Of a stretch of DNA of 64,000 nt, positions 44,766 through 57,197 are shown piece by piece (positions within the stretch are counted from its first letter, which is position 1; the number at the start of each line of letters is the position of its first letter). The stretch is taken from contig NC_088776.1 in the NCBI RefSeq assembly GCF_954871325.1, positions 36,194,508 to 36,258,507 on the forward strand, written 5' to 3'. The translations under genes and the position numbers were made by a program. Source of the stretch: Gordionus sp. m RMFG-2023 (taxonomy: Eukaryota; Nematomorpha; Gordioida; Chordodea; Parachordodidae). The notes beneath the pieces were generated by a model. That model had not been told where the DNA came from and did not search any database. It saw only the letters and a program-made list of their open reading frames with translations.

Positions 44766-47659
44766 TCACATGTGTCGTTTCATCAAGAGGTGCGCTACTC
44801 GTAAACCTTTTTTTTTAATTTGGTCTAAATGTCTTCTAATAATTTTGTCTCCTGTTTCAACTTCAAATGTTAAATTCCCATTTTTACGTTTTATCGTGCC
44901 TTTGTCCCACATATTACCCTTGAAGGTTTTATACCATACTTTGTCATCATTCATGATGTTTCTATTTGACGATAAATTGCGATTAAATTCGTTTACTTTA
45001 TCTTCTTGCGGTTTTATTAAATCCCATGTGGTTATTATGGTTCTGTTGAACATCACTTCGCTTGGTGTCTTGTTGTGTCTCGTTTGGTGTGTTGCGATAA
45101 TTAAATAAAAACTTTTCTAAAGATATATCTAAGACTATTTTCTTATTACTTTCCATATTCCTTTTCATGCATTTTCATTGATCTTATCATTCGCTCACAC
45201 TGACCATTGGACTGTTGGTGGTAAGGCGCGGTGAAAATGTGATCAATTCCATGATCACTACAAAATTTTTTAAACAAGCTACTTGTAAAATTCGTACTAT
45301 TATCGCTGACTATCATATCGGGGATACCAAACAAACTGATTATTTTTAATAATTCTTTAATTGTAGACTCAGTAGTTATATCTCTCATTCTTCTAATGAT
45401 AGGGAATTTGATAAATGCGACAACACACACCAAGAAATTGCTACCTTCAAACTGTGCAAAGTCGATGTGCACGCGTTCGAACACTTTTACAGCTGTTTCC
45501 CATGGATTTTGTACATTATGAGGATTGTCCGCATATTTATTACACGTATCACAGTTTCTCACCTCCTGATCTATTTCAGCGCTTAGACCTGGCCACCACA
45601 ATTAATCTCTCGCCAACAATTTCGTTTTCCCAGCACCAAGATGCCCTTTGTGTAATTCCTGTAATATCTCCTTTCTCATATTTTTTGGTATAATGCTCCT
45701 ATTCTCTTTAAAAAGACAATCTTTAATTAAGCTCAGTTCCATTTCCATATTTTTATATATTTTATTCTTTATCTGTTCATTATACTTTATATTGTTAATT
45801 ACCTCCATTAATTCGATATCAATACTAGTTTCTTGAACTATTCTTTTAAAATTTATTGGTAAATCCCAAAATTTGTCATCAATTTTTTTATCATCTATCT
45901 CTTGTATCATTTCTTCTGTGTTCATTTGGGGTAATCTTGACAAACAATCCGATACTACATTTCGTTTCCCGGGTCTATGAATTATCGTAAAGTCATAGGC
46001 TCCCATAGCCAAACTCCATTTTTGAAGTCGCACTGATATGGATGAGTTATCCTTAAGTCCCTTCGTAAATATATAAACGAGTGGCTTGTGATCTGTGATT
46101 ATTGTAAATCTCGTACCAATTAAATATTCTTGAAACTTTTTTACCGCTTATATAACAGATAAAGCTTCCCTCTCTATATTAGTGTAATTAAACTCTGATT
46201 TCAATAAAGCTCTTGACGCGAAAGCAATGGGTTTCTCTTTACCATCACCTTCAATATGAATAAGACTGCGCCTAGACGTTTCTTTGAAGCATCAGTTGCA
46301 ATGCCTATTGGTAGATCCGGATTATAAAAATTTAACGTAGGCGGAGAATTATCAGATTTTATAGGTCGTCGAAGCTTTCTTGATGTGTATTATCCCAAAA
46401 CCATTTGTCTTTATTAACCATTTCGTATAAAGGATCAGCTATGTCCGCAAAATTACATAAAAATTTTCGATAATAGCTCGCCATCCCCAAAAAAGTTGTC
46501 AATTCATCTTTTGTCTTCGTTTCCGCCATGTTAGAAATAGCTTTTATCTTATCATCGTTGGGATGTATACCATGTTTGTCTATATCATGTCCCAAAAAGA
46601 AAAGCGTATTTTATCATGCAGGAATAAACTTTTGTTGAAATTAGGGGTTAATCCATACTTGATGATCTTTTCGAATACTTTTTTAATGTTCTCCAAATGT
46701 ATCTCATCGTTATCACCTGTAATTAACAAGTCGTCAATGAAAAATATAACATCTTTTAAATCTCTGAAAATGTTATCCATAGTTTGTTGGAATATTGCCT
46801 ACGAAGTTTTTAAACCAAACGGCAGTCTCTTAAACCTATAATAAACCTTAAGTGTCGATATCGTAAGAAAATCTCTTGATTCCTTGTGTATGGGTATTTG
46901 GAGAAATGCGTTTTTAAAATCTATCTTGGTAAAATTTTTACCTTTAGATAATTTAGCGATTAAATCATTTATACGTGGTATAGGGTACTTGAAATCTTGT
47001 AAAGCAGGGTTAATAGTATTTTTGAAGTCGGCACAGAGCCTAAGTGAGCCATCGCTCTTATAAACGGGAGTGAGAGGACTAGCCCATCTAACATCTTCAA
47101 CAGGTTCAATAATATTATCGTTTATCCACTTTTGAAGTTTTTTTGTTATCAAATCAACTCTAGAATATGGTATACGCCTTGGCGGTATGATTTTCGGTGT
47201 GGCATCGTGTTTTAAACGTAATTTGACATAGCTGCGTAGCATTGGTTTTTTGTTAAGTTTAAAATTGCATTGCTCGATTAATTCTTGTATAGTATTATCA
47301 TAATCATCCTCGACCATATTCAAAAATTTATCTAGTATATTCCCAAAAACTGTTATCCAGGTCCTTCCTAACAGTGCAATCTTATCACTCTGGACTACAT
47401 AAGTAGTTAAGATTTGACTTTTGTCCTCGAATTTTGCCTTGACTTTGGTAGTTCCTAATACATTTATTGTGTTTCCATCATATCCAGTTAATTTAATATC
47501 TGATTTATTTAAGATTTTTACTCCAATCTTTTTCGCGATATGAATCGGTAGAATACTATACCTCAAGCCGGTATCAATCTGCATCAAAATAGGCATGTCG
47601 TTCAAATATACTGTGACCTTATAAGCATCGTTAGCTGTGTAATTATTATCGGTATCCAT
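44766..47659 (-). pseudogene. pol: gypsy protease-RT-RNase H-integrase region (fossil)
   Basis: In element order: protease with MQIDTGLRYSILP; RT with SLRLCADFK, RLPFGLKTS and the VIFFIDDLLI active-site box; an RNase H segment; the H2C2 integrase finger (HKGHLGAGK, CDTCNKY), the core start VHIDFAQFEG and HQQSNGQCERMIRSMK toward its end; and a C-terminal region near 44800-45050. Family and order are those of Ty3/gypsy. It is a broken copy. Confidence 0.88.
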
Positions 47660-47670
47660 ATTGTTTATGT

Positions 47671-48756
47671 CTAAATTGTATAAATTATATTTTTTCTTTC
47701 TAGTTTGTCATTATCATCTTCTTTTATTTCTTCTATATTTACAGTGTTTACTTTATTTGTATATCGTGAATGATTATTGTCGTTGTTATGATATTTACAA
47801 TTGCATACTTGATTTCTTCCTTGATTTCCAATATAATGATTATCGTTATATCTTTGACTAAATCTTGAATCGTTATAATGTCTGTTTAAATCTATTATTA
47901 TTATAGTTATTGTTATTATTACTAGCTCTATTATCAAATCTCGAAGGATTATTGTATGATACTGGATAGTTTGCTCTGACGTTGTTGTAATAATTCGCGT
48001 TATAATTCTGATATCTAGGGTTGTAATTATTTCCTTGATATCTGGGGTTATAATTATTTCGTAGATAAATATTTCTTTGAAAGTCATGGTTTCTTGTTGT
48101 CCATCGTTGTCTGTTATCGTAATTAGATTGTAAATTTTGTCGTTCGTCGTGGTCTCCATATCTCACCAATTGTTTATTTTCTTCTGTTTTCCTGCCTCTT
48201 TGCCTTTCTACATGCTTCACGGTTGTATCATCTTCTGTTTTTTCGTTTAAAGAAATATTTTCAACTTTAGCAATATCATCTCTTAAAGTAAGAACTTCTG
48301 CTAATGTAATGTTTTCTTTTAACGTAATTTTCTGCCTAATATTTTTGCTGATTGATGAAATTTTTACTTTTTCAATAACTCTACTATCACTTAGCAAACA
48401 TTCATTTTTAAAATGCATAATCTACTTACACAATTGATGTAACTTTCGTTTTTACCTTGTACAGCTGCGTTAAATAATAATAAGTTAGAACTTGTAGATT
48501 TCCTTGGGTGTAATAACCTGAATTTTTCAATCAATATCGATGGATTGATGAAGTCGGTAGGTGAACATATCGATTTGAGCTTGATATATACCTCATCTGG
48601 TAGTCGTCTACTTGTAAATGAACCTGCTTTTTCGATGTCCGAGATCTGAGTGTCCTTGAAAATGTTTTCTAATCTACTCAAAAAAAGATCGCCATTGCCT
48701 GAGTATATTGGAAACTCAATATTTATATTAACATTATTATTGGGAATCTGTTTCAT
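47671..48756 (-). pseudogene. gag: gypsy gag region (fossil)
   Basis: It starts MKQIPNNNVNINIEFPIYSG. A helical capsid-like part is followed by a region rich in N, Y and R with blocks such as NYNPRYQGNNYNPRYQ. As in the younger gypsy element, no CCHC knuckle is apparent. Confidence 0.75.
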
Positions 48757-48807
48757 ATTTATTTATTTATTTACGATTTCCTCGAATATGTAGCGGATCT
48801 GCCACCA

Positions 48808-49065
48808 TAAAGTTTTCTAAAAATAGATGAATGTTACGAATTTAATTTAGAATAAATCATATTACGAATTTAATTTTATTTAATTTATTTTAAAATTTTA
48901 CATCTATCATAAAACTAAAAAATCAGGCTTATATAACAATTTTAATTTTAATATTAATATAATAATTTATATAAAAAAATCAATCTACACAATTTATAAA
49001 AAAAATCAATTTATATAAACATAAAAAAACAATTTAAAGGTTAGCATTAATCGGTCATATCAACA
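48808..49065 (-). repeat. 5' LTR of the older gypsy element
   Basis: It is the direct repeat of 44221-44469 with several small indels. The primer-site-like TGGTGGCAGATCC lies immediately inside it on minus. Confidence 0.9.
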
Positions 49066-49070
49066 AATAT

Positions 49071-50700
49071 ATTAATATTAAATTATTCATATTATAATAT
49101 TTTGAGTAAAAAATAGGGGGCACGCTCCTTTTAGTTTTTTTATAATGGTATTTTAACATATTATTAATATTTATGTTGCGATAAGTTTTTTTTAGATATT
49201 AAATGTTATTAAATATTCTGTTACATTCATGGTGACGATTAACTATTTTGTTTGGAGATTCAAATTAAATTATTAAATATTTGTAGTATTCATACATTAT
49301 AAATATTTGTGAAAACTATGAATAAATTTTTTGTATTTTTATTGTTGTATATGAGAAAATAATGTTTTATATATATTTTTAACTATGCAGATTTGATATA
49401 CATATATAGTATATAATATTATTCTTTTTTTCAAAAAACATCAATATGATTTTTTCTTTTTGATACATAAAATAAAGTTGTAGTCTATTCGATCATTCAT
49501 TTTATTAATTATTTAACTTTTGTTTAAATTTAAATTAATTCATTCAATCCTTTACTACGATTTTCAAAAATTTGTATCATGAAATAAACATTATTTTATA
49601 TATAAAATATTTGTTGTTATTTTTGAACAGAGACTCTTAATATGATAGCACAAAATACGTGAACCACATTTTTTAAATTTGTTTCTCCTTCAAATCGAAA
49701 ATCATAATTAAAAAATGTTATTATATTATACTACTATTTTTACCATTCTTTCGAGCAAATTGTCGTTTAAAACTAGCATATATTTAAAAAAAAATTATGC
49801 TAAACTTATAATTAGTGATTAAAAGTAAGCGGTATATCTACAAAATTATATTAAAAAATTGTAAATTAATCTATTTGCATAAAATAATCTGATAAAAATA
49901 TATAACAAAATATTCGAAATAAATAAATTTTTTAAATAAAAAAATATATGTAATCTTATTTCTGATTAAAAATAAGTTGTGATTTCTATACTGAAGTAAG
50001 TTTAAAAGTTACTAATAAATTTTTAAGACCATCATTATGTCATCTTAAAAAAACTAAAAGGAAATATGTCATTGATATAAAAAATATTAATTTAAAAAAG
50101 TAAATAGCATGTGCTAATATTGACGAATTACTTTTTATAAATATTTTTAAAATGAATGATAAAAAATATAAATTAACTGTTAAATTGAAGGAATATATAA
50201 ATCCATGCTTAGCAATGACGTTCAATAATTATAAAAACAAAGATAAAGATACTTATTAAATATTAATTATTTTAAGACTTTATCGATTACTTTATAATAT
50301 GTTTTTATGCGACACTATTGATGCACAATAAGAATATTATTGAGAATTTTTTCAAATAATTTTATAGATATTCAGCTCACATTTTATAAGTTCTATGTTA
50401 TGAATTATTTTTTAAAATAAATGCCCGTTTTAAATGTTTGTTTTCAAAAAACAATATAGGCATTTTTTTTTATTAATTTGAGCAAAATATAAAAAATATT
50501 ATATGTATTTTGTATTCTCATAATAAGATTTTCTCTCTAATATGGAAATGTAAGACTAGTCGTATTTAAGAAAGATAAAAAAAATTATATATATTTTTAT
50601 AAGCGTAGCAAGATCAGCGAAAAGACCACGTTGTTAATCAAACTGACCTTGGTTATATAATAAAATAAATTTAAGTCCTCTTATAATGATAATCCTACTT
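49071..50700. other. AT-rich region without recognised feature
   Basis: Nothing beyond A/T-rich sequence and one short chance frame (50040-50225, minus) was seen. Confidence 0.45.
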
Positions 50701-50714
50701 TTATATTTATAGAC

Positions 50715-51000
50715 CTAAATAAACTGGAATCAATGATGCTGAGTAGATTGTTCATACCTTGCTGGATCTTCTTAAATCCGTTGAGTTTTCTGAAGAATTT
50801 TGGATTTATTTTGTTAGCGATGATGCTAGTGTCATGACTGAGAATAAATCTGGTGGCAACGCGACCTTGTACACAATATCCAACAATTATAGTCTGGCAT
50901 TGTCTAAATAACCGTTTCGAATTAGCGGTGTCCGATGTTATGAAAATTGCTACTGCTGTTAATCACTTAAAGGCAGAGTATCTAACCAAAACTATATAAT
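50715..51000 (+). pseudogene. hAT transposase core fragment
   Basis: The plus-strand translation contains IVHTLLDLLKSVEFSEEFW and SDDASVMTENKSGGNATL. After a frame change it gives VWHCLNNRFELAVSDVMK and IATAVNHLKAEYL. These match the segment around the second catalytic aspartate (GDGASVMxGKxSG) and the following cysteine/histidine block (HCxxHRLELAVxD) of hAT transposases. The usual G-D-G is S-D-D here. No ends were found. Confidence 0.78.
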
Positions 51001-51289
51001 TTAATATTCATTAATGAATCTGAACCTCTTGTTAAAAAATTTTAAAAGAGCTAACCAAACCTTTTTAAGCCGGTTTAAACAGATTCATATAGGTATTTCT
51101 ATAACTATATATTAAATAATGTAATTTAAAAAATTATATAATTTTTTTAATTTTTATCCAATCTCTTTAAGATGTTTATCTCTAGCATTATATCTTTTTA
51201 AAACTATTATCCATTATTTTATATGTTATTTATTTTTTATGTTACTGTTAATTTAATTATATAAATAAAAAAGTATCACAATTGTTTAA

Positions 51290-51560
51290 AAAAAAGTATA
51301 TAAGTTTTTGTTTACAGTTGAAATTATTGTTTTTAAAAAATCATTTTTTTACGATTCAGAACTCGAGACAGAGTTTTAAAACTTTTTTCAAGTTAAACGG
51401 CTCAATGAGTCGCATGAGTTTGCTTCAAAGTCGGTTAGTCGGCTTCAGAGTCGGCTCGAATTTATTTTGAATCGGCTTGCTAATATTATATCCTTCACGA
51501 GGAAAATATTAAAATTTTAACCACTTTGGTTTGGGCATTTAAATATTTTTAAATTCGAAA
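51290..51560 (+). repeat. Diverged copy of the 20170-20340 element
   Basis: TTTACGATTCAGAACTCGAG, TTTATTTTGAATCGGCTTGC and the downstream AACCACTTTGGTTTG parallel the sequence right of the hAT-like end at 20159. Its own terminus is not recognisable. Confidence 0.6.
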
Positions 51561-51903
51561 TTCTAGGATTTTTGTATACTATTATAAAAATATGACCATG
51601 CTATTATATCTACTCTCAAGAATAACATAATTTTCTGCTACTCTGGTTTGAACTTAATTTAAAATTTTGAAATAGTTCTGTTGTAGACATGCAAATCTAT
51701 GTTGAAATGTTTTCAGGAGATTCATATTTTAGAAACTTATTTTTATTTACAGACGAATTGAATATTAAAAAAAATGATTATAAAATTTGAATAATTGGTT
51801 GATAAAAAAGTATATAAATGATTTATATAAAATTATTTTTCACAATTATTTTTGTAACAAGGTTTATCTTAATTGTTTTGTTTTTAACATTCATCATTTT
51901 TTT

Positions 51904-52105
51904 CAGTGGTGTATGATGTAGGTTTGGAAACAGAAGGTCCCAGGTTCAATCCTGGTAAGGAACTAAAAATTTTCGAGTTTTTCTTCGATGATGGATGTGT
52001 ATATACATATGATATGATAAATTTCTGAGTTAAGAAATACCACTCCGGTGACCGACAGGCTTGGACAGCCGGGTGCTAGGATACTTGTCCAATAAACCAA
52101 ACAAG
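51904..52105 (+). repeat. tRNA-derived SINE-like repeat, plus copy
   Basis: The head resembles a tRNA: an A-box-like CAGTGGTGTATGATG at 51904, then a B box GGTTCAATCC (51943-51952) set in a T-arm-like stem-loop (CCAGG/CCTGG, 51940-51944 and 51951-51955). The body runs through TTTTTCTTCGATGATGGATG and GGCTTGGACAGCCGGGTGCT to about 52105. An inverted, diverged copy lies at 55809-56006. Calling it a SINE is inference from the Pol III promoter-like head and the second copy. Confidence 0.65.
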
Positions 52106-52189
52106 ACGGCCAGCAAAACTCGTGGGTCATTAAAGGATGATTACGATTTCGTGGCCAGTGCTAGGATAATAGGGACCTCGGCGGCCGTT

Positions 52190-52450
52190 CAAGCTCAATG
52201 TCTATCAAGATACAATGGACTTGATAAAATACTCCGGTGGGAGATCCATCAGGATTGATACTCCGGCGGGAGAAATGGAATCGATAAGAATACTCCGGTG
52301 GGATATCTGTCAATTTGATACTTCTGTGTGAGAAATACTTTGGTGGGATATCTGTCAATATAAATACTTTGATGCGAGATCAAGATACTAGATACCTTGG
52401 CTTTGATAGCGATACTCAGGTGGGTGATCCAAATGGAATCGATCAGAAAT
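52190..52450. repeat. Imperfect minisatellite, TACTCCGGTGGGA units
   Basis: The word TACTCCGGTGGGA (or close variants such as TACTCCGGCGGGA, TACTTTGGTGGGA) recurs about seven times at 30-45-bp spacing, with GATC(C)ATCA- or ATCTGTCAAT-like spacers. It is noticeably more GC-rich than its surroundings. The open frames here (52061-52258 plus, 52161-52358 minus) follow the repeat. Confidence 0.75.
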
Positions 52451-52959
52451 ACAAATTAGATAAAAAATAAAAAGCATGAGTAATGTGGAGAAAGGAAGGA
52501 ACCTGAAAAGGTGAAAGCTAAAAAGGAAAAAAAAATCTCAACATAGTATTTCTTACTCTAACAGACACAACCTTTAAAAGTAGTGTCGGAGTTAGGAAAA
52601 TTCAAAATAAAATTGAACCGGGTTCATAAGGAAATTGAAGGTAAAAATAAAAAAACGATTAATTCATGATATATTTATTCTATATATTATTAATAATTTT
52701 GATAGTATTTCTTTATTCAATTAATTTCGTTAGAATAATTAAACTTTTTAAAATTAAATTTTTGTTAAGTACATTGTAATGTATATTACATAGATAAGTA
52801 TGTGGAATTTGTTAATAGAAAACATATTGTTAATAGTTCTTGTGTTGATGATTTTAGTTTTTGTAAGGTATAACAATAGGAAGAAATACGGCTATAAAAA
52901 TTGAAAAATTTAATAAGAGTGGAAGATAAGACTCATATAATTACCAACAAATAAGGTGC

Positions 52960-54735
52960 TATAGTTGTAGTCAGCCGGGTCACATATCGCAACAGTGTAA
53001 ATTAACCAAAGATTTAAAGTGCGCGAGATGTGGCAAGAATGACCATGTAGCAAAAAATGTCGAGTGAACAATTTTATAGTGAGGTGTAATATATTTTGTC
53101 AAGAAGGACACAAAGGTGTAAGAATTGACTAGGAGAAAGAAATTTTAATTTTAATGATAATTTTTTTTGATAATAATAAATTTTTAAATTTTGTTAATTA
53201 TAAATCATGTGATAATAATAGAAGTAAGATAAAACGAGAGATAGAAAGTAGAAATTTTGAAATATATAGAACAAATAATTCGATTTGTGAAAATGTGCGA
53301 AAGATTGAATTAGAAGATTTTTTAAAGAAAAATAGATGCCCCAGAATTAAGATAAAAATTGAGGAAGCAGAAATATGGTTTTTATGATATTGAGTTTAAT
53401 AGATTTTGACCAGAAGAAGAATTTGTTGTAAAAAAAAATAAGAATCAAAAAATGAGATGATTGTAAAAATTTTGGGTTATTATAGGATAAGGTTGCCTGG
53501 AATTAATAAAAATATAACTTTATGGATAACTACGTTAAGGCCGCATTCAAAGTGGGATCCGATCCGACACGATTTAACAGCTGATTGATTTTTAAAATCT
53601 GTTTATTAGATCAATTTTTATTAAAAAATATTAATTTTATCTTAAATTCTATCCATGATAATAACCTAAGAAATATTGGTTTTAATAAAGAAAAATAGAT
53701 TCTCATAAACCGATTTAAATATCGATCAGCTGTTAAATCGTGTCGGATCGGATACCACTGTGAATGCGGCCTAAAGATTGAGCCAATTTTAGGTTGGTGT
53801 GACATAAAGACGATAGGTCCTGTTTATAATTGGTGGATTTTTTTTGAAACAGTTTCTGAAATTAATGAGGTAAATAGCGAAATAATAAAGAATGATTTTG
53901 ATAAAATTAAGTTACCTAGGATAGAAGATAAACAAGATTTAGTTCTCGATAAACTTAGAAATCGAACTCTAGAAATTTTGATTAGATATAGAGACAAGAT
54001 AGAAGAGAATAATGTATTAAAAGATATAAAGTTAATAGAGGTAACTCCAGTGGAAATCAACAGACAGATAATTGAAAATAAGGTAGAACAGGAAGAGACT
54101 GTTGAAAGGAAATTATAACAGGAAATATGCATTATTTTAGATCAGTACAAGGAAGTTTTTAAAGAAGAATTAGGTAATCTAAAAAATGTTGAATTAGATA
54201 TAAAGTTATTAGAAAACTACCAGGCTAATTTTTGTGGTTTAAGAAAATTACCGTTTTCTTGGATAGAAGAAATTGATAAGAAAAAATGGTTAAAAGAAGA
54301 TGTAATACGACTAATAGTGCCTAGAGACTGTGCGACACCGTTCCATAATAGCTTAAGGTTATGCATAGATTATAGAATATCGTTAAATCCTTGGATTATC
54401 ATAGTAAGGTATCCTTTACCGAGAATAGAACATCTATTGAAAAATCTATAAGGAGTGACATTTTTTTCGAAGATAGATTTTTCTAATGCATATTTACAAA
54501 TTAAGGTGAATGAGAATACAAGTAGAATGTTAACAATTACAAAACATAGAGGGTTGTTTGCATTTTGTCGTTTACCATTTGGGTTGAAAGTATCTGCTCC
54601 AATATTTCAAAGAACTATGGCTGCTTTATTTGAAGGAATAGATTAATTAAAGTGCTAGACATAATATTAGAAAATGGTTTAAGAGCTAAAGAGAAATAAA
54701 GTATTTAGGACATATGATAAAAGGAAATGAAAATT
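52960..54735 (+). mobile_element. Third Ty3/gypsy fragment (gag zinc knuckles and RT), fossil
   Basis: On plus, 52962-53110 encodes CCHC-type zinc knuckles (CYSCSQPGHISQQC, CARCGKNDHVAKN and a third variant), unlike the two other gypsy elements here. A reverse transcriptase region follows at about 54150-54650 (SKIDFSNAYLQIKVNEN, CRLPFGLKVSAPIFQ). The sequence stops near 54735 against a LINE fragment. No LTRs were found. A Harbinger-type MITE (53539-53771) is inserted in it. It is old and much broken, with roughly ten or more lesions. Confidence 0.8.
53536..53774. repeat. PIF/Harbinger-type MITE with TAA target duplication
   Basis: The element spans 53539-53771 (233 bp). Inverted repeats of about 50 bp begin GGCCGCATTCA(A/C)AGTGG and include GATCCGACACGATTTAACAG. 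The flanking 3-bp duplication TAA (53536-53538, 53772-53774) fits the TWA target of PIF/Harbinger elements. It is non-coding. Confidence 0.88.
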
Positions 54736-54737
54736 TC

Positions 54738-55790
54738 GATTATGTCTCTTAACCTTGTTTCTATGATTTTTTCGTAAAGTTTAAGACAGTGTGACATTAG
54801 TTATGCCCCTGTAATTTTGACAATTGTGTGGATCCCCTTTATTTTTGAAGATCGGAACTGGTAGCTCTGCCTCAAATTTTGAGAAGTCTCTTCGTTTCTC
54901 AGTATGTTATTAGGAAATTATTCCATCATCTCTTAGTGCTAAGGCCTTCTATTGGAATATCATTTGAACCCCTAGCTTTGATGTTTTTCATATGCTTGAG
55001 TCATGTGATTATCTTGTTCTGTTATTGGTTGTATAAGGTTTTGACATGGGAAGTGTTCATCTAGATGTAGTGTATGGAGATTAAAGTTGAGAACCTCCTG
55101 AAAATATTCATTATTTCTTTTTCCTTTATTATCAATTTCCCATCTTTATTTTTGATTACTTTCGGAGCTCAGTTTATATCACTAGAATTCTTTTCTCGCT
55201 GTTTGGCTAATCTGTATACTTTATTTTGCTCTTCTTTAGTATGTAGTTCTTCATACATGTCATCGCCATAGCTTTGGTCCTAGCCACCGCCTTTGTAGTT
55301 ATTCTCTTGGATTTTTTGTATCTTGTCTTGTCATCTGGGTTTTGGATTAGTATAGGGCTTTTTTCTCCTGTAAAGTGCTTTGTACCTCTTCATTCCACCA
55401 CCATAGTTCTTTGTATGATTTGTTGCCTCCTCTTGTCAAGCCTAGTGTTGATTAGGCAGTGTCTATTATGGATGAAAGGTCTGTCTCCATTTTTTCACTG
55501 ACTTGTGAGGAATCTATTGTTTCAATGTTGGAATTGATTGCAAACATTTAATCTACCCCTTTTGATGCATGGTTCAAGTTTTATCTTTATTTGAGTGAAT
55601 TTATTTGAGAAGTGTAAATCCATGACTATTAACTTGTATTGCGCAGCAATATCTTCTCCTGGGATGACTTTGCAGTTTATTACATATCTTATCTTCTGCG
55701 ACAGATAAGCATGTTATCTATCTGGGTTTTTGTGGTCTACACCCTGCTAGTCGCTCGGAGGGAACACCCTAGCTTTCATATTCATATTTT
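54738..55790 (-). pseudogene. LINE ORF2 fragment (endonuclease end to RT start)
   Basis: Read downward on minus: near 55670-55590 IRYVINCKVIPGEDIAAQYK and LIVMDLHFS, the end of an APE-type endonuclease domain; near 55420-55340 KSYKELWWWNEEVQSTLQEK, the linker; and near 54880-54740 ELPVPIFKNKGDPHNCQNYR, followed by LKLYEKIIETRLRD, the first motifs of the reverse transcriptase. The catalytic FADD region is missing because the fragment ends at 54738. Several stops and frame changes are present. It resembles RTE-like LINEs; that clade assignment is tentative. Confidence 0.75.
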
Positions 55791-55808
55791 CGTTTGTATC
55801 CTTCATTT

Positions 55809-56006
55809 GTTTATTAGACAATATCCTTAGCACCCGGCTGTCCAAGCCTATCGGTGACCGGGATGTCATCTCTAAGCTCCGAAATTAATCTTACCATATG
55901 TCTTAACACATCCGTCAACGAAGAAAAACCTGAAAATATTTTACGGTTCCTTGTCAGGATTGCACCAGGAACCTTCTGTTTCCAATACATCATAACCCAC
56001 TAGGCG
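55809..56006 (-). repeat. tRNA-derived SINE-like repeat, minus copy
   Basis: It is the reverse complement partner of 51904-52105. In minus orientation it has the A-box-like GTCGCCTAGTGGGTTATGATG region just before the body and GGTGCAATCC as B box (55957-55966). It shares GGCTTGGACAGCCGGGTGCT. The A box is better preserved than in the plus copy. Confidence 0.65.
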
Positions 56007-56015
56007 ACCCCGGCG

Positions 56016-57197
56016 ATTACGAAAGTGATAAATAAATATTAAAAAAATAACATAAATTTAAATAAAATATTACACCCGAAAGAAGCAACAACCGTAATTT
56101 GTTTAGTATAAGCCTATTAATATTATAAAATATAATAATAATAATCTAATTTTTGAAATAGAGGGAAAGGAGGAATGGAAATAATTATCGATTTTAATCT
56201 AGAAAAACAATTTCAAAAAAGTTTTAAGAAAAAATAAAAAAGGATTGTAAGAAAAATGGGGAACAATTATTACGCTTATAATGTTGAAATACAAATAAAG
56301 TTTATTCTTGTCTTTTAATTAAGTGTTTTAATATATAATGTTATTATCAAGTCAAGTTACTTATAAGATAGAATGAGACGCAAGGTAATTTATTTTATTT
56401 TATATATCATACAATAATTTCAACTAATATCAATTTCGCGATTAAAAATATAACAATAAAAAAACTGTAATAATAATATCCCAATATACATTCTTTATAC
56501 ATATATAAAAAAATATAAAAATCGATTTTTTTTTATTCGTAAACAAATATTTCCTTACAATCCGAATAAAAACCCAACTGTAACGCCTTCCTTCTTCCCA
56601 GAGGCCAAATTCACCCCTTTACATAATTTGCTCACATATATATATAAAATTAATACACATATATATATATAATATACTAATGAATATATTTTTTTTTATT
56701 TAATTAAATATATTTAAAAAAAATTAAGTACTCAACAAAATACAAAAAATATTTTTACGAAGGTCCGTTAATTAACATCTCCTCCCTCTCATTTAAAATT
56801 GTCTAGGTCGTTTGAAGATCCTCACTGGGTACAATACCCTAAGTGCCATTTTGAGCCTACCAACTCCTGTCTCCTCAAAACCATTCGCAAATTCGTCCCT
56901 TTGTTATTTGTGTTGAGTAATCACCTCAACCCCTTCCTTTTCCGTCATTTTCATCATTGGCCCTTTGTCACCCGACATGAGACTGCCATGATTATCCGGG
57001 GCGGGTGCTACCATCTATTATGTCTAATGGTCATCCACGTTGGGGACTGCACCATTCTACTTGAACACGTCACTGATTTATGACTCAGTCCTTACAAGTG
57101 AAACACGAAAGATTTAATCCACAGGTTGATAAACTTCTAAAGGATTGCATAGTGCTCTTCCCCAGGCCCTCTATGCAAATTCTTATAATTCTAGTAA
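56016..57197. other. AT-rich region, possible decayed gypsy scrap at 56800-57190
   Basis: Most is AT-rich with no feature. The segment 56800-57190 is less AT-rich and open for 94 codons on plus (56799-57083). Near its end HVGDCTILLEHVTDL and, in another frame, VKHERFNPQVDKLLKDCIV loosely recall the segment just before RT in gypsy elements. The resemblance is weak. Confidence 0.25.

Larger units (their letters stand above)
44216..49070 (-). mobile_element. Ty3/gypsy LTR retrotransposon, older and broken
   Basis: The element spans 44221-49065 (4845 bp) on the minus strand, with LTRs at 48808-49065 (5') and 44221-44469 (3') and the exact 5-bp target duplication AATAT. The primer-binding-site-like TGGTGGCAGATCCGC abuts the 5' LTR, and the purine stretch AAAGGGTGGAA precedes the 3' LTR. 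Gag, protease, RT, RNase H and integrase occur in the normal Ty3/gypsy order. It is clearly related to the element at 26661-32137 in pol sequence and in its N/Y/R-rich gag. LTR divergence is larger (several substitutions and indels), so it is older. I estimate roughly six to ten breaks. Confidence 0.94.

Noticed and set aside
45415-45693. Plus-strand open frames within the older gypsy element
   Set aside because: They lie antisense to the RNase H/integrase region, which carries the real family motifs.
56799-57083. 94-codon open frame as a host gene
   Set aside because: No splice context or recognised domain; the end of the segment weakly recalls gypsy pol, so a decayed element is at least as likely.
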